The position numbers and the translations under genes are program-made. Below, in pieces: positions 26,598 through 36,000 of a stretch of DNA of 64,000 bases (position 1 is the stretch's first letter; every line of letters starts with the position of its first letter). Origin of the DNA: Virgibacillus salarius (GTDB lineage Bacteria > Bacillota > Bacilli > Bacillales > Amphibacillaceae). The stretch spans positions 10,161 to 74,160 of the forward strand of contig NZ_BAAACY010000006.1 in the NCBI RefSeq assembly GCF_039521925.1, read 5' to 3'. Under the pieces are notes generated by a model that saw only the letters and a program-made list of their open reading frames with translations, did no database searches and was not told the origin of the DNA.

Positions 26598-27527
26598 ATG
26601 AAAGTATGTACGCAGCTTTGCCGATCAAATAAATATAAGTGGACAGGAATTTTATTACTGTTAGCATTTATTGCTTTAGTAGGTTGCTCGAAAAATGAGG
26701 TAAGTAATCATAGTAACCAAAAGAAGCAAGAAACTGACATCAAGGCCACTTTTAGCAAACTTGAGAAAGAATTTGATGCCAGACTTGGTGTGTTTGCTCT
26801 AGATACTGGAACAAATAAAACGATAGCTTATCGCTCAGAAGAACGTTTTGCATATGCTTCAACGCATAAAGCCTTAGCGGTGGGAGCGCTGTTACAACAA
26901 AAATCAATGGAAGATTTAGAACAAAGAATTACCTATACTAAAGATGACCTTGTAAATTATAACCCAATCACAGAAAAGCATGTGGATACAGGGATGACGC
27001 TAAAGGAGCTATCCGATGCTTCTATTCGTTTTAGTGATAATACAGCAGCTAATCTTATATTCAATCAAATAGGTGGCCCTAGTGGATTGAAAGATACACT
27101 TAGGGGTTTAGGGGATGAGGTTACTAATCCCCAGCGAAAGGAACCAGCATTAAATGAATTTACACCAGGAGAAACAGCTGATACTAGCACACCAAAGGCA
27201 CTTGTTACTAGCCTCCAAGCTTTCACACTTGGAGATGTACTTCCAGAGGAAAAACGAACGATATTAGTAGATTGGCTTAAGCGAAATACGACGGGAGATA
27301 ATTTGATTCGTGCAGGTGTTCCAAGTAATTGGGAGGTTGCAGATAAAACGGGAGCTGCTTCATATGGTACGCGAAACGATATTGCTATCATTTGGCCAAC
27401 AAAAGTTGATCCGATTGTTCTTGCCATACTTTCTGATCGGGATAAAGAGGATGCTGATTATAATGATAAGCTTATTGCACAGGCAACAAAGAAAGTAATA
27501 GAACTTCTCTATTTAGATAAAGAGTAG
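26598..27527 (+). CDS. bla: Class A beta-lactamase (lipoprotein)
   Basis: This 309-residue serine beta-lactamase has all class A motifs: STHK (Ser88), SDN in RFSDNTAAN, the omega-loop ExxLN in EPALNEF, and KTGAAS. The signal sequence ends in the lipobox LVGC, so the mature enzyme should be anchored to the outer face of the membrane, as with other Gram-positive penicillinases. GAAGGAAG precedes the ATG. It follows the PBP gene by 200 bases and may share its BlaI-controlled promoter or have its own. A terminator follows. The penicillin/cephalosporin spectrum cannot be predicted from sequence alone. Confidence 0.95.
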   Translation: MKVCTQLCRSNKYKWTGILLLLAFIALVGCSKNEVSNHSNQKKQETDIKATFSKLEKEFDARLGVFALDTGTNKTIAYRSEERFAYASTHKALAVGALLQQKSMEDLEQRITYTKDDLVNYNPITEKHVDTGMTLKELSDASIRFSDNTAANLIFNQIGGPSGLKDTLRGLGDEVTNPQRKEPALNEFTPGETADTSTPKALVTSLQAFTLGDVLPEEKRTILVDWLKRNTTGDNLIRAGVPSNWEVADKTGAASYGTRNDIAIIWPTKVDPIVLAILSDRDKEDADYNDKLIAQATKKVIELLYLDKE

Positions 27528-27569
27528 GTTGGAGCAATCTAAATATAACAGTAAATTTCTTTTAGACTA

Positions 27570-27612
27570 GAATCGGGACGTACTATTCGTATGTCTTCTC
27601 GATTCTTTTTTT
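27570..27612 (+). terminator. Terminator of the beta-lactamase gene
   Basis: GAATCGGGACGTAC pairs imperfectly with GTATGTCTTCTCGATTC, followed by seven T residues. Confidence 0.85.
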
Positions 27613-27776
27613 GTTAGGTATGTTATAGTTTTATATTTCTTTATTTACGTATTAGAGATTTAAGCGTTGCATATAAAGGTAGTGAAAGATCTAATACTTG
27701 GTTATATCGCCTTGTGCCTATGAACAAGGGAAACGCTAAATCTTTGATCACGAACTACTTATGATAGGTATCCCAT

Positions 27777-27951
27777 TTACCCCACATATAACTAGCAGTA
27801 AGCCCCTGACTTCAAGCAAAAAAGTGAACCCAATATTGGTAAGAGGGGGTTCGACTGCTAGCAAATGTCCGATTGATTCAATGGTCTTTAGGTCATTACT
27901 ACCAATCAATGGGGATAAACAATCCTCCACGGATGGAAGTTTCACTTTATT
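27777..27951 (+). repeat. Family-1 dispersed repeat, full-length form (copy 5)
   Basis: Left end CACATATAACTAGCAGTAAG, inverted middle TCGACTGCTAGCAAATGTCC, then GGTCTTTAGGTCAT, and right end GGATGGAAGTTTCACTTTA. The left arm change GG to AG is matched by CC to CT in the middle (CTAGCAG/CTGCTAG), which preserves pairing. The right end touches the stop codon of the LysR gene. Confidence 0.88.
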
Positions 27952-28828
27952 ATTTAGGTTGATCGAAAGTATGTTTAGCAACCTTAAGAAACTCTTTTAC
28001 AGCGGGAGATGCATTTGAAATTGAACTGCAAGCTAGTGCAACTTCACGCCAATTAATAATATTTAATTTACCTATTTTAATAGTTTGCTGTGTTTTTAGA
28101 AATAGCGCTGGACCGATTGTAACTCCGAGCCCTTCCTGTACCATATTGGCTATTGTATTACAGTCATGTACTTCGAAGCGGATAACAGGTTTAACATTTG
28201 CTTGCTTAAACAACGCTTCTACATGTGCTTGGTACATACCTGTTGGCATGATAAAAGGTTCATCTTGTAAATCTTGCATATTTACCGTTTGTTTGTTAAA
28301 AAACTTATGTTCTGGATGAAAAGCGATAACCATTTCATCTTTTATTAGAGGTACAAGATCAAAGTCTGAGGTCGATCTATCCTCCACAACAAACCCTATG
28401 TCTATAATTCCTGAATTCAGCCATTCGGTAATTTCTTCGTATGTCCCCTCATAAAATCTAAATTCTATTTTAGGATGCTTTTTTTGAAATTTTGCAAGTA
28501 TTTTTGGTAATAAACAAGAAGAGGCGCTCGAAAAAGTACCAATATGAATCGTGCCTATTTCTAGATTAGTTGCTAGAGCTACTTCCTGGTTTATTTTTTC
28601 CATATTATTTAGCACTTCTCTCATATGAGGAAGGATTTTTTGCCCCACTTCTGTAAGTGCTATCCCTTTTCGGCGATCACGAATTAATAAGGTCACACCC
28701 CATTCTGATTCCAGACTGGCAATAGCATGACTTACAGCTGATTGGGTCATATTTAACCTTTCCGCGGCTTTGGTAAAACTCCCCACCTCCATCACTTTCG
28801 TTATAATTTCAAAGCGAACAAGACTCAT
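27950..28828 (-). CDS. LysR family transcriptional regulator
   Basis: This 292-residue regulator has an N-terminal winged helix (VGSFTKAAERLNMTQSAVSHAI, about residues 15-36, ASLESEWGVTLLIRD) and a C-terminal substrate-binding-like effector domain starting near residue 90. It is divergent from the MFS gene at 28930 with only 101 bases between them, a classic LysR target arrangement, and a TTATG-N11-CATAA dyad lies in that gap. The stop codon abuts a full-length family-1 repeat, so the last codons may have been reshaped by its insertion; the C-terminus still looks ordinary. Confidence 0.9.
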   Translation of the reverse strand: MSLVRFEIITKVMEVGSFTKAAERLNMTQSAVSHAIASLESEWGVTLLIRDRRKGIALTEVGQKILPHMREVLNNMEKINQEVALATNLEIGTIHIGTFSSASSCLLPKILAKFQKKHPKIEFRFYEGTYEEITEWLNSGIIDIGFVVEDRSTSDFDLVPLIKDEMVIAFHPEHKFFNKQTVNMQDLQDEPFIMPTGMYQAHVEALFKQANVKPVIRFEVHDCNTIANMVQEGLGVTIGPALFLKTQQTIKIGKLNIINWREVALACSSISNASPAVKEFLKVAKHTFDQPK

Positions 28829-28869
28829 GAGTTATTACTCATCTCCTTCATTAAAAATATCAATTTTAC

Positions 28870-28890
28870 TTATGTTATCACAGGGCATAA
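28870..28890. promoter_or_regulatory. LysR-type operator
   Basis: TTATG-N11-CATAA, a dyad containing the T-N11-A core recognised by LysR regulators, lies between the divergent LysR and MFS genes. Confidence 0.6.
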
Positions 28891-28929
28891 AATGAGAACA
28901 AGTCTTGAGGTGATAAGGAGCTGTAGAAA

Positions 28930-30111
28930 TTGAATCAAAAACTAAATTTAAATATATTTTTACTTGCTTTAGGAGCATTTGTTACAGGTACTGCAGAGTT
29001 TGTTGTTTCTGGAATTTTAGAAATTATTTCTGTTGATTTAGATATAACCATTGCATTAGCAGGTCAATTGATAACCGTATATTCTTTGTCTTATGCTATA
29101 GGAGCACTCGTCTTGGTTATGTTAACTGCAACATTTGAACGAAAAAAAGTATTATTATATTCCATCTTTACATTTATCTTAGGAAATATAATTGCATGTT
29201 TTAGTTATGACTACGCTTTACTTATGATATCACGAGTTATTATGGCTATGAGTGGTGGATTGTATATTGTAGTTGCAACGAATTATGCTGCTCAAATTTC
29301 TACGCCTGAAAAAAGAGGTGGTGCCATAGCAACTGTTATCACGGGCTTTACCGTTTCGTTAGTACTTGGAGTTCCAATAGGAACATATTTAGCAGCTTAT
29401 GTAGATTGGCGGTATATCTTTCTAATTATTGCCTTCATCACGGTCCTTATTTTATATTTCCTTTACAAAAGATTACCTTGGATTAAAGGGAATACGCCAC
29501 TCCCTTTTAAGCAACAAATACAGATAATCAAGGATAAGCGACTATTTACAGGGTTACTAACTACCGTATTTTGGATTCTCGGATATACAATGGTGTTTGC
29601 ATATATTTCGCCGTTATTAGGTACAACTGCTGGATTATCTATAGAGATGATTAGTGTCGTATTATTCGTTTTAGGTACGTTTGCTTTTATTGGCTCTCGA
29701 TTTGGGGGGTATGCAGTAGATAAATGGGGTCCAAATCGAACGATATCAATTAGTTTATTCATTCACGCAATGGCTTTATTTTCTTTAACGTTTACAACGC
29801 AGTCAACAATAGGCGTTTTTATTACCGTAATGGTTTGGGGAGCAGCTACTTGGACAACAACACCTGCGAAGCAATTTTACCTTATTACATTGAAGCCGGA
29901 TTCGTCTGAAACGATACTAAGCTTTAATACAGCATTGATGAATGTTGGGATGACTCTTGGGGCTGCTTTCGGAGGTATAATCATACAGTATATTTCCATT
30001 TTATATTTAAGTTGGATTAGTGGTTTATTTGTAGTTCTAGCTTTAATTTTCATTACATGTTCGTTTCACTTAAATAAAATAAAATCAACGAATGTACACA
30101 TAGACAACTAG
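28930..30111 (+). CDS. MFS transporter (DHA1, sugar/drug efflux type)
   Basis: This 393-residue transporter has 12 helices and the DHA1 features of the AraJ/NepI/YdhP group: the start FLLALGAFVTGTAEFVVSGI in helix 1, ISRVIMAMSGGLY in helix 4 and VLGVPIGTYLA in helix 5. The TTG start at 28930 has AAGGAG about 10 bases upstream. It is divergent from the LysR regulator, which probably activates it. Substrates in this group range from nucleosides and arabinose to drugs; no more specific call is possible. Confidence 0.87.
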   Translation: MNQKLNLNIFLLALGAFVTGTAEFVVSGILEIISVDLDITIALAGQLITVYSLSYAIGALVLVMLTATFERKKVLLYSIFTFILGNIIACFSYDYALLMISRVIMAMSGGLYIVVATNYAAQISTPEKRGGAIATVITGFTVSLVLGVPIGTYLAAYVDWRYIFLIIAFITVLILYFLYKRLPWIKGNTPLPFKQQIQIIKDKRLFTGLLTTVFWILGYTMVFAYISPLLGTTAGLSIEMISVVLFVLGTFAFIGSRFGGYAVDKWGPNRTISISLFIHAMALFSLTFTTQSTIGVFITVMVWGAATWTTTPAKQFYLITLKPDSSETILSFNTALMNVGMTLGAAFGGIIIQYISILYLSWISGLFVVLALIFITCSFHLNKIKSTNVHIDN

Positions 30112-30260
30112 CACAGTAATGAAAAAGGGGTAATCGGATTATTGGATGGAAAGAGGTTAAGAGCTGGCTCTATCCTCGCAATTTTCCGAATACCCTAGTT
30201 ATCAACTGCTACGACTATCATATTCTAATACATAATTTACATATGTCTAACCATGATTGG

Positions 30261-31016
30261 TTAATGTGCCATCATTTCATGGGCAATATCGTGACCATCC
30301 ATTTCTGATGGATAGTAGGTTGGCCAGTTGTTGACTTCTTCCAGTAAATCTTCACGGCTGTCACCCCAATATAGGTGGTAATGCCCAGCTTCGTTTGGAT
30401 AGATACTATGATCACTGAATTGAATATACTGAGGAAGCTCTTCAGTTTCTTCAACTAGTTTAAATATGTATCTTACTCCCCTATTTCCCGCGTCATATGT
30501 TAGGATTTCGTACCCATCATAGGTATATTCACCTGTATATTTATCGCCATTTTTGAAGAACGTTACCATATCCCCTTGAATTAGGATACGATCAACATCC
30601 GTTTGATAGCCTTTATTATAATATTTCTTATACGCTTCAGCTGTCTTATCACCTTCATTTTCAGCCTTATAAACGAATACCTCATCAAGCGTCCCATCTT
30701 GTAAATATGGATATACAGATTGCCAGTCACCTTCCCAATCTGAGAGTGAACGATCTTTCACTTGACTGTCTTCAAAATACCCTTCGTAAATTTGTTTTGT
30801 TTCTTCATCAAGTGCATGACTGTGGTCGTGATCATGGTCGTGATTATGATCATGCTCATTTGTATTATCAGTTGTTTGCTCTTGCTGTTTAGAAGTGTTG
30901 CCGGATGATGATTTTTCATTATCTTCCTTAGATGAGCCTGAATTTTGACACCCTGCTAATACTAGTAACGAACTAATGGTTACTATGCTAAACCATTTTA
31001 TAAATGAAATACGCAT
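30261..31016 (-). CDS. zinT: ZinT family zinc-binding lipoprotein
   Basis: This 251-residue lipoprotein has a signal peptide ending in the lipobox LAGC, a Ser/Asn/Gln-rich linker and a His-Asp run (HDHNHDHDHDHSH, about residues 55-67). A C-terminal ZinT/YodA calycin-like domain follows, starting near SLSDWEGDWQSVYPYL, with HYHLYWG and a His-rich end MDGHDIAHEMMAH. ZinT captures zinc at the cell surface and hands it to an AdcABC/ZnuABC importer. A perfect Zur box upstream shows that it is induced by zinc starvation. No importer genes are adjacent, so it is a stand-alone scavenger here. Confidence 0.93.
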   Translation of the reverse strand: MRISFIKWFSIVTISSLLVLAGCQNSGSSKEDNEKSSSGNTSKQQEQTTDNTNEHDHNHDHDHDHSHALDEETKQIYEGYFEDSQVKDRSLSDWEGDWQSVYPYLQDGTLDEVFVYKAENEGDKTAEAYKKYYNKGYQTDVDRILIQGDMVTFFKNGDKYTGEYTYDGYEILTYDAGNRGVRYIFKLVEETEELPQYIQFSDHSIYPNEAGHYHLYWGDSREDLLEEVNNWPTYYPSEMDGHDIAHEMMAH

Positions 31017-31031
31017 AAATACTCCTCCTCA

Positions 31032-31054
31032 TAAATCGTAATTATTACGATTTA
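31032..31054 (-). promoter_or_regulatory. Zur box of zinT
   Basis: TAAATCGTAAT-T-ATTACGATTTA is a perfect 23-base palindrome equal to the Bacillus Zur consensus (AAATCGTAATNATTACGATTT). It lies 16 bases before the zinT start. Confidence 0.95.
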
Positions 31055-31459
31055 GATTATACATATATGGAGTGCGAACGTCAAGACAAAATGTATCCAT
31101 CCTTACTGAATGAAAATCTACTTTGCATAGGATAGGTGCCATGTCATCTTCATAGTCTTTCTTTTAGAAAGGGTTTTTGGATATGAGAGGTTAATAGATA
31201 ACAATCCAAATATAAAAAGGGGAGAGTTAAATGAATACCTTTTAATTTGGGCTGTGACAAAACTAAAGAGGATAAAATAGCTCTTTCAAAAAAGGATAAA
31301 AACTCCTATAATATTATCAGACTATGCTCTCCTACTTTTATTGCATACGAAGGTGATTTAATAATGCTATTTTATAATCGTATATTAATAATGATACCGC
31401 CCTTCCCCTAGCTGGTCTCTTTGTTTTTAACATAGACCATGCTTGTAGGAGGGCAAAAA
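31055..31459. other. Intergenic region between zinT and the Bcr/CflA gene
   Basis: About 400 AT-rich bases with no credible gene. It must hold the zinT promoter at its left side and the exporter promoter at its right side. No repeat copy was found here. Confidence 0.4.
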
Positions 31460-32638
31460 ATGAAAAAATATACAGCACCATCTTTACTTTTAATGATTGT
31501 TCTGGTGGCTTTTCCACAAATTAGCGAAACAATCTATACGCCAGCTTTGCCGGATATTGCTAATGCGATTGGTGCTACAAATAATTCGGTGCAGTTAACC
31601 TTAAGTATTTACTTTATTGGTTTCGCCTTCGGGGTTTTCTGTTGGGGATGGGTCTCTGATTTAATCGGCCGGAGACCAGCAATGCTAAGTGGTTTAGTTT
31701 TCTATGGAATAGGAAGTGTGATGTGTTTTTATTCTGAAACCGTTACTTTCCTTCTTGTTAGCCGCTTCATTCAGGCTTTTGGGGCAGCTACTGGGTCAGT
31801 TATTACGCAAACCATTTTACGAGAAAGTATGTCTGGAAGTACAAGACATGTTATGTTTGCACAAATATCTGCAGTTATCGCTTTCACACCTGCAGTAGGT
31901 CCACTTATCGGTGGTTGGGTGGATCAGGAACTTGGGTTTAAGGCTGTCTTTTTAGTGCTTGTTATAATGAGTATTTTGTTGTTTATCTATGCTTTTTTCA
32001 GGCTACCGGAGACAACGAATGGTTTAACAAGAAAACGAGTCGCCATTTTGCCTGTTGCTAAACGAATTGTTTTTTCTCCACGTGTCTTTGTCTTTGGATT
32101 GCTAATTGGTGGTATAAACGGAATTTTGTTCAGCTATTATGCGGAAGCCCCCTTTATCTTTATGGAACACTTTCATATGTCTCCAGGTATGTTTGGTTTC
32201 CTAGGTATAATTGTGGCGTTGGCATCTATTATTGGAGCTATAATCTCAAGAAAATTATTAACCATATATCAGCCAGAGAGAATTATTCACCTTGGATGCT
32301 TCGTAATGATTGTAGGCTCTTTGTTATTAACATTGGCCGTTATTTTCACAGCTTCATTTAATCTAGCATTACTGCTAGGTATTTTAGTTGCAGTTTTTAT
32401 CATGTTAATAGGAGCAGGTATTGCTTTACCAAACTGTTTGAGCCTTGCGCTTGTGGATTTTCAAGATGTTATAGGAACAGCCGGGGCAGTTTTCAGTTTA
32501 GGCTATTACATGTTAGTTAGTTTAGTAACGACGGGAATGAGTTTTCTTCATAATGGTTCATTGATTACGATGCCATTATATTTTTTGAGTATAAGTGTTG
32601 TTATGTGGGCACTTGGTAAAAAGTATATTTTGAGATAA
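31460..32638 (+). CDS. Bcr/CflA family MFS multidrug exporter
   Basis: This 392-residue, 12-helix transporter has the Bcr/CflA pattern: FPQISETIYTPALPDIA in helix 1, then LTLSIYFIGFAFGVFCWGWV with SDLIGRRPAML (motif A), FIQAFGAATGSVITQTILRE in helix 4 and FTPAVGPLIGGWV in helix 5. Members export bicyclomycin, chloramphenicol, or sulfonamide-type drugs, cysteine or other small molecules. I chose ATG at 31460, six bases after TAGGAGGG; the longer frame covers that site. It stands alone with its own terminator, and no adjacent regulator is visible. Confidence 0.9.
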   Translation: MKKYTAPSLLLMIVLVAFPQISETIYTPALPDIANAIGATNNSVQLTLSIYFIGFAFGVFCWGWVSDLIGRRPAMLSGLVFYGIGSVMCFYSETVTFLLVSRFIQAFGAATGSVITQTILRESMSGSTRHVMFAQISAVIAFTPAVGPLIGGWVDQELGFKAVFLVLVIMSILLFIYAFFRLPETTNGLTRKRVAILPVAKRIVFSPRVFVFGLLIGGINGILFSYYAEAPFIFMEHFHMSPGMFGFLGIIVALASIIGAIISRKLLTIYQPERIIHLGCFVMIVGSLLLTLAVIFTASFNLALLLGILVAVFIMLIGAGIALPNCLSLALVDFQDVIGTAGAVFSLGYYMLVSLVTTGMSFLHNGSLITMPLYFLSISVVMWALGKKYILR

Positions 32639-32658
32639 TAAAGAATTGAATTGAATTG

Positions 32659-32697
32659 AAGAGAAGCGCCTTGTTCCCAAGGTGTTTCTCTCTTTTT
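32659..32697 (+). terminator. Terminator of the Bcr/CflA gene
   Basis: AGAGAAGCGCCTTG pairs with CAAGGTGTTTCTCT around a TTCC-type loop, followed by CTTTTT. Confidence 0.85.
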
Positions 32698-32847
32698 CTG
32701 TTTTAGTAACAAGTAATTAAACGGGATTAGGTAATTGGCTGCTTTTCAAATAAAAGATTCATAGAACTACTTCGCACTATCTCTTTAATGAACTAATAAA
32801 TCTAATAATAAGCAATATTCATAAAAAATAGAACAACATCTTTGTTG

Positions 32848-32860
32848 TGAAAGCGTTTCA
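32848..32860 (+). promoter_or_regulatory. cre-like catabolite repression site
   Basis: TGAAAGCGTTTCA fits the CcpA cre consensus and is nearly palindromic, with flanks TTGT TG and CAACAA extending the dyad to about 25 bases. It lies about 190 bases before the GH101 gene, so the glycosidase is probably repressed when preferred sugars are present. Confidence 0.7.
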
Positions 32861-32907
32861 ACAACGTTAACCTTAATTTGTAACCGTGCAATTGTAGGGA
32901 GGTTCCT

Positions 32908-32977
32908 GTTTTATCCCGCACATAATTGGCAGTAGTGAGGTTAAACAAAACCCTAACTGATTGAAGTTTCACTTTAT
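32908..32977 (+). repeat. Family-1 dispersed repeat, intermediate form (copy 6)
   Basis: CGCACATAATTGGCAGTAGT joined to the 3' hairpin AGGTTAAACAAAACCCT and the right end ACTGATTGAAGTTTCACTTTA. It lies between the cre-like site and the GH101 start. Confidence 0.85.
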
Positions 32978-33043
32978 GGAAATAAACCTACTTGTCCTCC
33001 CAATCTAATTTAAGTTATTAAAATAAAGGAGGTAAATGGATCA

Positions 33044-36000
33044 ATGATAAAAAAATGTGCACAGAAAGTATGTACAGTGTTACTAGCATTTATGTTAACT
33101 GTTTCTTATCTAAGTATAATTAATCGCTCATCAGCTTATGCAGAAGGTTGGAATCAAGATACTTCTGCTGGAGATGAAACAACTGAAATCACACAGCAAA
33201 AGGGGAACAGCAACATGAGATCTGCAGTGGAGGAGAAAATTGGAAAAAAGGATGAAAATTCAAAAGAATCACCAAGCGGGGAGGGATTACAAACTATTGA
33301 TTCTACTAGTAATCAGACAGAAATTAATGATGAGAACTTGGAAGAAGGGGACTTAGAAATTATTCAAGGTGACGGTACGATAACCTATCACGATGATGGG
33401 TCTGCAACATTTGGAATTACATCGAGCGGAAAAAATAAAATAGTCTATAAAAATATGGAAGAAATGAAAAATGGTATTTTTGAAGCAGACATTACATCAG
33501 ATACAGATTTGAATCGTTTCGGAGTTATTTTTCGAGTACAAGATCCCTCTGCGTATACGTATGTGGGAACGGAGGATCAGAACAATCAGTACTTCCATGA
33601 GCTCTTCGGTCCAGTGAACAAATGGACTTCGCTAACGAAAGGGATGGCGATAGAGGCAGACCAAACATACCATTTGCGTGTACGATTTATTAATGATTCA
33701 GCAACGCTCTTCATTAATGATGAAAAAATAGGATCATGGACGCAGTCTGGTGGTGTAGATAAAGCGGGATTAATTGGCTTAGAGAAGAGCCGCGGAGCTG
33801 CTAATATTACGATTTCGAATGTGCATATGAAGGAGTACATGCCTCCAGATCCACCAGATCTAGAGCCAATAGAGCAGACAATAAGCTCAGATTATATGAA
33901 TGTAACAATTGATGAAGTGTTTCCTAGAGTAATCAAATACTCTGTTGGTAACAGTGTAATGAATGGGCAGCTATCACCAGTTTATGGATTAAAAATAAAT
34001 AATATGCTTTACTATCCTGAAGTAAGCTTTGAAAAGGTTAGTGATCAGGAAGTGATTTATACGCTAGCTGTTCAGGATGAGTTTGAGGACCTTGATGCTA
34101 CGTTTACCCTTTCACTAAAAGTGAATGGCAATAAGGTTGTTTATAGCTTTGAGGAAATAAATAATAACGGGAATACCACCATTGAAACAATCGAATTTGC
34201 AGATATGAATTTTATCTCAGTAAATGCTTCGCAAGCTGATGCAAATGCTAAATTAACCAATCTCAGTAGTGATGTTACCAAGCCCGGTGATACGACTGTG
34301 AATGTAGACTCATCAATAGAGGAAATAGGAAGTTCAAAGGGGTACTATGCTGCCTTTCTGTCAACAAACGAACTAAGTGCAGGGGTATGGTCCAGTTCAG
34401 AAGTAGATGGCTACCATAACTTGATTGCCAACCGGTACGTAAATGGTAATGGTAATAAAGCGCTAGGTATTGCATCCAACGCTCTTTATTACCATAGGGA
34501 GTTTATGTCAGAACCATCCTCTAATAAGCCGACCATAAAAATTGCCATTGCAGAGGATTTAAACGCAGATAACAACGTAGATTGGCAGGACGGAGCAATT
34601 GCATACCGTGATATTATGCAGACGATTAAGGGATCGGAAAACGTAAACAATAATGTAGGCATGCGCATTGCCATGAATTTTGGCTCACAGACCCAGCAGC
34701 CATTTCTGAAAACGCTAGACAATGTTAAAAAGGTAGCACTTGCAACAGATGGATTAGGACAGGCTGTTCTGCTTAAAGGTTATGGAAATGAAGGACATGA
34801 CAGTGCTCACCCAGATTACGGTGATATTGGCGAGCGTATGGGTGGTTCAATAGATTTAAACAAACTTATTGAAGAGGGTCATCAGTACAATGCGGAATTT
34901 GGTGTTCACATTAATGCCCAAGAAACGTATCCAGAAGCAGATGCTTTTAGTGACGATTTGATTAACGGTCCTAATGCCAAAGGGTGGGGGTGGTTAGACC
35001 AGTCATACACTATTGATAAATTGAAAGATTTGTACTCGGGTGCACGTGCTCAAAGATTGGATGAATTAAAAGCAGCCGCACCTGAACTTGATTTTATATA
35101 CCTAGATGTTTGGTATCAGGATCAATGGGAGTCCGATCGGATTGCTGAGCAAATTGTGGACAGAGGGTGGAGGATGACAACAGAATTTGGTACAGCTGTT
35201 CCAAATTATTCCACATGGCAGCATTGGGCAACGGACAAAAATTATGGTGGCTCAGCAAGCAAGGGTATTAACTCTGAAGTGCTTCGTTTTATTAGTAATC
35301 ATCAAAAAGATTCCTGGGTACTAAATTGGCCAGAAGTGGGAGGTACAGCGGATCATCCATTACTTGGTGGATTTGAGTTAGCTGGTTTTGAAGGATGGCA
35401 ATCGGATAAGAACTTCGATCACTTCATTCGCATGACATTTGATACGAATTTACCGACGAAGTTTTTACAAAAATATTATGTAATGAATTGGGAAACAACA
35501 GAAGGTGACCCAACGAAAACCAATTTAGAAAAAGCAATCAAGTTAAAGGATCCAAGCAATGGAGATCAAGTTGAAGTGAGACGAAAAAATGATTCGAGAG
35601 AACGAATCATTCGTCTTAATGACAATGTCATACTTGACGGTCATACGTATTTGCTGCCATGGATCGAGCAGGATTTCGAGAAACCAACACCTGATTCTAA
35701 TAAACTATATCACTGGAATTTGGAAGGTGGAGAGACTACATGGACACTTCCGAATGAATACGAGGATGCTGCGAGTCTAAAAGTTTATAAGCTAACAGAT
35801 CAAGGTAGAACGGATATGCATGAGGTAGAGGTAGTTGATAATCAAATTACACTGAACGCGGAAGCAGCAACTCCTTATATTATTGTTGCTGGCGACGATC
35901 AACAAATAAAGGTTGAGGAATGGAGTACTGGTAACCATATTCATGATTCTGGGTTTAATACAGGGACAATTAAAGATAAGTTTACAAAGGTTAAAGGTGA

